This document shows, piece after piece, positions 13,185 to 16,811 of a stretch of 16,811 bases of DNA. Numbering within the stretch: position 1 is the first letter of the stretch; each line of letters opens with the position of its first letter. The translations under genes were made by a program, and so were the position numbers. A model generated the notes under the pieces. The model ran no database searches. It was not told where the DNA came from and saw only the letters and a program-made list of their open reading frames with translations. Source of the stretch: an uncultured Clostridium sp. (GTDB lineage Bacteria; Bacillota; Clostridia; UBA1212; UBA1255); the NCBI GenBank assembly GCA_900555605.1, contig USLW01000012.1, positions 1 to 16,811 of the forward strand. The letters run 5' to 3'.

Positions 13185-14534
13185 ATGAAGCGCGAGAATC
13201 TGCGTGTTGCGGCTTATACATTAGGCTGCAAAGTAAATCAATATGAAACAGAGGCGGTGATCCGTCTGTTTGCGGAACGGGGATATCAAATCGTCCGTTT
13301 TGAGGAACAGGCGGATATTTATTTAATCAATACCTGCAGTGTAACCGCTGAAAGTGATCGGAAGAATCGGCAGATCATCAGAAGGGCAGTCAAAAGAAAT
13401 CCAGAGGCTGTCATTGCGGTGATGGGCTGCTACAGTCAGGCGGCGCCGCAGGAAGCCGCAATCTTAGGTGTTGATATTTTAATCGGTACGCAGAATCGTG
13501 CCTCACTGCTTTCGCTGGTGGAGGCGCGGCTCCGGGAGAGAACAAGATGTGCTACAGAAATTCTGCCGATGATTCAGGTGAAAAATGAAATTTTTAAAGA
13601 AAGAAGCCTGCCTTTTGAGCCGCTGTCAATCCGCCGGATGGATGGACATACGCGGGCTTTTGTAAAAATTCAGGATGGCTGTACACAGTTTTGTACATAT
13701 TGTATTATTCCATACACCAGAGGCACGGTTCGAAGCAGGCCGATTGATGAGATCCGCCGTGAAGCAGAACAGCTGGCGGCTCACGGATATCGTGAGATCG
13801 TTCTGTGCGGTATTCATTTATCCTCTTATGGAAAGGATTTAGCGGATCGGCCGCGTTTATCTGATGCCGTACATACAGTGGCGGCGGTCAATGGGATTGT
13901 ACGTGTGCGCCTCGGTTCTATGGAGCCGATGTATCTGACGGAGGAGGTTATACAGGAGCTTGCCGGAATAGAAAGCTTCTGCAGGCAGTTTCATATTTCC
14001 CTGCAGAGCGGAAGCGCCGATGTCCTGAGACGCATGAACCGCAGGTACACGCCGGAGGAATATGCGGATATTGCGGCATTGCTGCGTCGATATATGCCGG
14101 ACTGTGCGATTACGACAGATGTGATGGTAGGCTTTCCGGGGGAAACAGAAGCGGAATTTGAAGAAAGTTTCCATTTTGTAGAACAGATTGCCTTTTCCCG
14201 GATTCATGTGTTTCCTTTTTCAAGAAGAAAGGGGACTGCAGCATGGTCTATGGCGGGGCAGGTCCCTGCGGACGTCAAAAAGGAAAGGGCGGCCCGCATG
14301 CATGGCCTGGCCTTGGCGCTTGAGCGGCGCTTTATGGAGTCCCTGCTGGGAAAACGTGAAGAGATGCTGGTGGAAACCAGCCGTGAAAATGGTATGTGCT
14401 GCGGCTACGGCGGAAATTATGTAAAGATTTTACTGCGGGACAGTGAAAAAATTCTGCCCGGAATGCTTATCCCGGTTATAATTGACGAAGTTTTTGGAGA
14501 TTATTGTATAGGATACGATGCGCGGACGCAATGA
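13185..14534 (+). CDS. mtaB: tRNA (N6-L-threonylcarbamoyladenosine(37)-C2)-methylthiotransferase MtaB
   Basis: A 449-residue radical-SAM methylthiotransferase of normal length, acting on t6A37 of ANN-decoding tRNAs to give ms2t6A. The N-terminal UPF0004 domain binds one 4Fe-4S cluster through C15 (TLGCKVNQYE), C51 (NTCSVT) and C82 (MGCYSQ). The radical-SAM domain binds the second through C165, C169 and C172 (CTQFCTYC), followed by IPYTRG. LGSMEP, LQSGS and TDVMVGFPGET are further family motifs. The last 65 residues or so are a TRAM-like RNA-binding region. TLGCKVNQYET together with CTQFCTYCIIPYTRG favours MtaB over MiaB. The ATG at 13185 has only a weak Shine-Dalgarno (ACGGGAT), consistent with readthrough from the HPr-like gene 18 bases upstream. 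Confidence 0.94.
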   Translation: MKRENLRVAAYTLGCKVNQYETEAVIRLFAERGYQIVRFEEQADIYLINTCSVTAESDRKNRQIIRRAVKRNPEAVIAVMGCYSQAAPQEAAILGVDILIGTQNRASLLSLVEARLRERTRCATEILPMIQVKNEIFKERSLPFEPLSIRRMDGHTRAFVKIQDGCTQFCTYCIIPYTRGTVRSRPIDEIRREAEQLAAHGYREIVLCGIHLSSYGKDLADRPRLSDAVHTVAAVNGIVRVRLGSMEPMYLTEEVIQELAGIESFCRQFHISLQSGSADVLRRMNRRYTPEEYADIAALLRRYMPDCAITTDVMVGFPGETEAEFEESFHFVEQIAFSRIHVFPFSRRKGTAAWSMAGQVPADVKKERAARMHGLALALERRFMESLLGKREEMLVETSRENGMCCGYGGNYVKILLRDSEKILPGMLIPVIIDEVFGDYCIGYDARTQ

Positions 14535-14584
14535 TTCCGCATTTGGCAGGCAGCACATCTTGATGGGACCCGTTTTCCGGCGTT

Positions 14585-14618
14585 TATAAAACTTAAGGAA
14601 TTTATAAGCGGTTTTATA
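14585..14618. repeat. Inverted repeat just upstream of the ireB promoter
   Basis: TATAAAAC (14585-14592) and GTTTTATA (14611-14618) are perfect 8-base inverted repeats with an 18-base spacer, ending directly at the -35. TTTATAA occurs twice (14583 and 14601). It could be an operator or an AT-rich upstream element; it is too AT-rich to be a good terminator. Confidence 0.4.
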
Positions 14619-14647
14619 TTGCTTTCATAAATATGGTATGGTAAAAT
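14619..14647 (+). promoter_or_regulatory. Promoter of the ireB-ruvX-DUF1292 cluster
   Basis: TTGCTT (14619-14624) is followed after 17 bases by TAAAAT (14642-14647), with a TGn extension at 14639-14641. Transcription would start near 14654. Confidence 0.7.
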
Positions 14648-14685
14648 GCCTGCGTAGTTCTGCCATGAAAGGTTAGGTGATAGCT

Positions 14686-14964
14686 GTGGACAATAAGAAT
14701 ACAATGTTTTTTACCTTTGGAAAAGATCAGCAAAAGGAAGTCCGTATGGTGCTGCATGAGGTTTATAAAGCGTTGAAGGAAAAAGGATACAATCCGATCA
14801 GCCAGCTTGTTGGTTATGTCATGTCGGGTGATCCCACTTATATCACCAACCATAATAATGCACGGGCTTTGGTTACGCGTGTGGAGCGGGACGAGATCGT
14901 CGAGGAATTGTTCCGATATTATATTGACACGCTTTTGAAGCAGGATGAGGAGCGCGAGTCTTAA
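14686..14964 (+). CDS. ireB: IreB family (UPF0297/DUF965) regulatory phosphoprotein
   Basis: A 92-residue protein with the family signature VYKALKEKGYNPISQLVGYVMSGDPTYITNHNNAR followed by VERDEIVEEL (the signature is split here as KALKEKGYNP, GYVMSGDPTYIT and HNNAR). In Enterococcus faecalis IreB is phosphorylated on an N-terminal threonine by the PASTA kinase IreK and restrains cephalosporin resistance. T6 here (MDNKNTMFF) is in the matching place. I chose GTG 14686, preceded by TTAGGTGAT; GTG 14677 adds three residues and is possible. It leads a cluster with ruvX (24 bases downstream) and DUF1292, an order widely conserved in Firmicutes. Confidence 0.93.
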   Translation: MDNKNTMFFTFGKDQQKEVRMVLHEVYKALKEKGYNPISQLVGYVMSGDPTYITNHNNARALVTRVERDEIVEELFRYYIDTLLKQDEERES

Positions 14965-14988
14965 CAGGAGACTCCGGAGGTTTATATT

Positions 14989-15426
14989 TTGCGTGTATTG
15001 GGCATTGATTACGGAGACAGCAGGATCGGTATTGCTGTGAGCGACCCGAATCGAATCATCGCAGGTGCTCTGTGCATAATTGACGGCACACAGGGGCGGA
15101 AAAAGGCTGCTGCCGGTGTCGCAGAATTGATATGCACCCATGAGGCGGATACCATTGTCATTGGATATCCGGTTCATATGAACGGCATGAAGGGTGTACG
15201 GACTGCGGCGACTGAAAAATTTGCAAAGGCACTGCAGGAGGCCTGCGGTGCGGTTCTTTCCCGGCCGATAGAAATTATTTTATGGGATGAACGGCTGACC
15301 ACTGCCGCGGCGGACAGAGCTATGCTGGAAATGCATGCGCCGCAGAAAAAAAAAGGAATGAACGATATGATAGCCGCCGTGCTGATTCTTCAATGTTATT
15401 TAGACAGCAAGAGAGATCGCGCATGA
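14989..15426 (+). CDS. ruvX: RuvX/YqgF family RNase H-fold nuclease
   Basis: A 145-residue protein of normal family length, starting at TTG 14989 with GGAGG (14976-14980) upstream. The fold is marked by LGIDYGDSRIG (catalytic D7), VIGYPVHMNG, the WDERLTT motif and KGMNDMIAAVLILQCYL with the last conserved acid. Family members take part in 16S rRNA 5'-end maturation and were earlier described as putative Holliday junction resolvases; the evidence for rRNA processing is stronger. A run of nine A bases (15346-15354) codes the lysines just before the last motif. It sits between ireB and the DUF1292 gene. Confidence 0.93.
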   Translation: MRVLGIDYGDSRIGIAVSDPNRIIAGALCIIDGTQGRKKAAAGVAELICTHEADTIVIGYPVHMNGMKGVRTAATEKFAKALQEACGAVLSRPIEIILWDERLTTAAADRAMLEMHAPQKKKGMNDMIAAVLILQCYLDSKRDRA

Positions 15427-15470
15427 GCCGGCTTTCTTATATATTTCGGAAATGAATGATGGAGGGCGTT

Positions 15471-15791
15471 ATGAAAAAAGAGGATATGGAAGAAAAACTG
15501 AATCAGGATCCGGATAATGGAGTGAATACGTTTATTCTGACGGATGAGGACGGAAATGATTTCGAGTTTGAGCTGCTTGATTTTGTGGACTTAGATGAAA
15601 GACTGTATGCGGTTCTGATTCCTGCCGGGGACGAATCGGCAGACGAGGGCGTTGTCATTATGGAAACAGAATTTGAGGGAGAGGATCCTGTTTTTACGTT
15701 TGTAGAGGATGAGGATCTGGCACAGAGGGTGCTGGATGCATATGTAAATCAGATTGCGGAAGAAGAGGAGGTGCCGGAGACCGATGAATAA
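15471..15791 (+). CDS. DUF1292 family acidic protein
   Basis: A 106-residue, very acidic protein with no membrane segment. The core TFILTDEDGNDFEFELLDFV, ERLYAVLIP and FVEDEDLAQRVLDAY matches DUF1292, whose function is not established. I chose ATG 15471 because GGAGGGCG lies just upstream; ATG 15456 is an in-frame alternative overlapping that site. The ireB-ruvX-DUF1292 order suggests a shared housekeeping role, but the sequence itself does not show it. The 3' end overlaps the next gene by eight bases, so the two are probably translationally coupled. Confidence 0.9.
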   Translation: MKKEDMEEKLNQDPDNGVNTFILTDEDGNDFEFELLDFVDLDERLYAVLIPAGDESADEGVVIMETEFEGEDPVFTFVEDEDLAQRVLDAYVNQIAEEEEVPETDE

Positions 15792-16811
15792 AGGCTGTCA
15801 GCTGCCGGGCTTTGTAGATATCCATATACATGGCTGCGGCGGATATGATGTCGGAACCTGCGGGGCAGAGGGCCTACGGGAGATTGGAAAAATATTGATT
15901 CAGCACGGCGTAGTGGGATATTTGCCTACGATCCCTGCTTGCTCACCGGAGCAGTGTTTAACGGCGCTGCATGCGATTGCACAGGTGATGGAAGAAGACG
16001 AAGCGTATGCGGTACATATCTCCGAGGAAGCGAAAAAACAGCCTGACGGCAGAGTACCGCTAAACCATACCCGTATTTTGGGCGCACATCTGGAAGGCCC
16101 GTTTATGAAGCCGCAGTATAAGGGCGCTTTGGATGCCGATTGTTTTTTAGATGCTACGCTTGAAAATTGGCAGGCGATTACCGGTGAATTTGCGCATATT
16201 GTCAAAAGAATTACAATTGATCCGCTGGCAGAAGGCGCAATGGAGATGATCTCTTATCTCAGTCAACAGGGGATTACGGTTTCGTTAGGCCATACTGCCG
16301 CTGATGCAGGGGTCATTCAGGCAGGCTTAGCTGCTGGTGCGTCTTCCGTAACCCATATTTATAACGCAATGCCGTCTCTGCATCACCGAAATCCCGGACC
16401 CGTAGGCGCGGCACTTGCAGATGATGCCTGCTGTGCGGAAATGATATTGGACTTTCTTCATGTTGCGCCGGAGGCTGCCAAATTGGTGCTGAAGGCAAAA
16501 GGTTCTAAGCAGGTGGGAATTATTACGGATGCCTGCAATGCCGCCGGGATGCCGGATGGTATTTATACCTTGTGCGGCAGGAACGTACATGTTATTAACG
16601 GTGAGGCCAGAATGCCGGAAGGACAGCTTGCCAGCAGCACGGTATTTATGGATCGGGAACTGAAAAATTTGCTTACACTTGGTTTTTCTTTGGAGACTGC
16701 GGCGGATGTGCTGTCCCGGACACCGGCCAAAATGGCGGGGGTTGCACAGCAGGTGGCGAATGATGTGATCCTTTTGGATGAAAATTACGATGTAACAGGC
16801 GCCTATCGGCA
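15784..16811 (+). CDS. nagA: N-acetylglucosamine-6-phosphate deacetylase-like amidohydrolase, short N-terminus, cut by the window end
   Basis: The frame is open for 342 codons from ATG 15784 to the window end. The metal-dependent core is intact: LPGFVDIHIHGCGG (H14, H16), HLEGPF (E104), SLGHT (H170), THIYNAM (H191), HHRNPGPVGAAL, FLHV (H226) and IITDA (D249). This enzyme deacetylates GlcNAc-6-P to GlcN-6-P in amino-sugar and wall recycling. Only seven residues precede PGFVD, whereas NagA normally has about 50 forming half of the small beta-sandwich. The missing part cannot be supplied upstream, because that DNA codes DUF1292 in another frame. CCGGAG lies four bases before the ATG. This is either a minimal NagA variant or a related amidohydrolase with another substrate. 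The C-terminus is not visible. Confidence 0.82.
   Translation, partial: MNKGCQLPGFVDIHIHGCGGYDVGTCGAEGLREIGKILIQHGVVGYLPTIPACSPEQCLTALHAIAQVMEEDEAYAVHISEEAKKQPDGRVPLNHTRILGAHLEGPFMKPQYKGALDADCFLDATLENWQAITGEFAHIVKRITIDPLAEGAMEMISYLSQQGITVSLGHTAADAGVIQAGLAAGASSVTHIYNAMPSLHHRNPGPVGAALADDACCAEMILDFLHVAPEAAKLVLKAKGSKQVGIITDACNAAGMPDGIYTLCGRNVHVINGEARMPEGQLASSTVFMDRELKNLLTLGFSLETAADVLSRTPAKMAGVAQQVANDVILLDENYDVTGAYR

Noticed and set aside
14521..14543. Hairpin ATGCGCGGA...TCCGCAT at the mtaB stop as a terminator
   Set aside because: The stem has a bulge and no T-run follows; probably chance pairing.

Overview
The window looks like a chromosomal segment of a Gram-positive, low-to-mid GC Clostridia member, most likely Lachnospiraceae-like. 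The grounds are strong GGAGG ribosome-binding sites, GTG/TTG starts, lipobox signal peptides, an ireB-ruvX-DUF1292 cluster, an HPr-like protein without the active histidine, and MtaB. No tRNA, rRNA, insertion sequence, integrase or CRISPR array was seen. All assignments come from reading the sequence; no search was run.

Region by region: (1) 1-115 (-) holds an AT-rich fragment resembling the C-terminal part of a pyruvate/2-oxoacid:ferredoxin oxidoreductase beta subunit. (2) 277-5369 (+) holds an OmpR-type response regulator, a sensor kinase, a VTT/TVP38-type membrane protein and two GT4 glycosyltransferases that resemble the pair building mono- and di-hexosyl-diacylglycerol. The VTT promoter has an extended -10 but no good -35, and is preceded by TTA-led repeats at 11/22-bp steps, as expected for an OmpR/PhoB-type site. 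The working model is an envelope-glycolipid module under its own two-component system. (3) 5414-6316 (-) is an AraC-type regulator divergent from three secreted lipoproteins (6650-10128): two right-handed beta-helix (pectate-lyase-like) proteins and one Pro/Thr-linker protein, closed by a strong terminator at 10152-10191. (4) 10229-10615 (-) is a small Gln/Tyr-rich membrane protein behind a fully consensus sigma-A promoter. (5) 10807-12766 (+) holds a protein weakly resembling DarT-like ADP-ribosyltransferases, with a 16-bp perfect palindrome over its -10 element, and a uridine-kinase-like P-loop nucleoside kinase. (6) 12930-14534 (+) holds the HPr-like protein and the tRNA methylthiotransferase MtaB. 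(7) 14686-16811 (+) holds ireB, ruvX, a DUF1292 protein and a NagA-type deacetylase cut by the window end, which lacks most of the usual N-terminal domain.

The most promising leads are the two-component/VTT/glycolipid module with its phased repeats, the AraC-lipoprotein divergon with paired direct repeats and a hairpin reaching the Shine-Dalgarno sequence, and the DarT-like protein under a palindromic operator.
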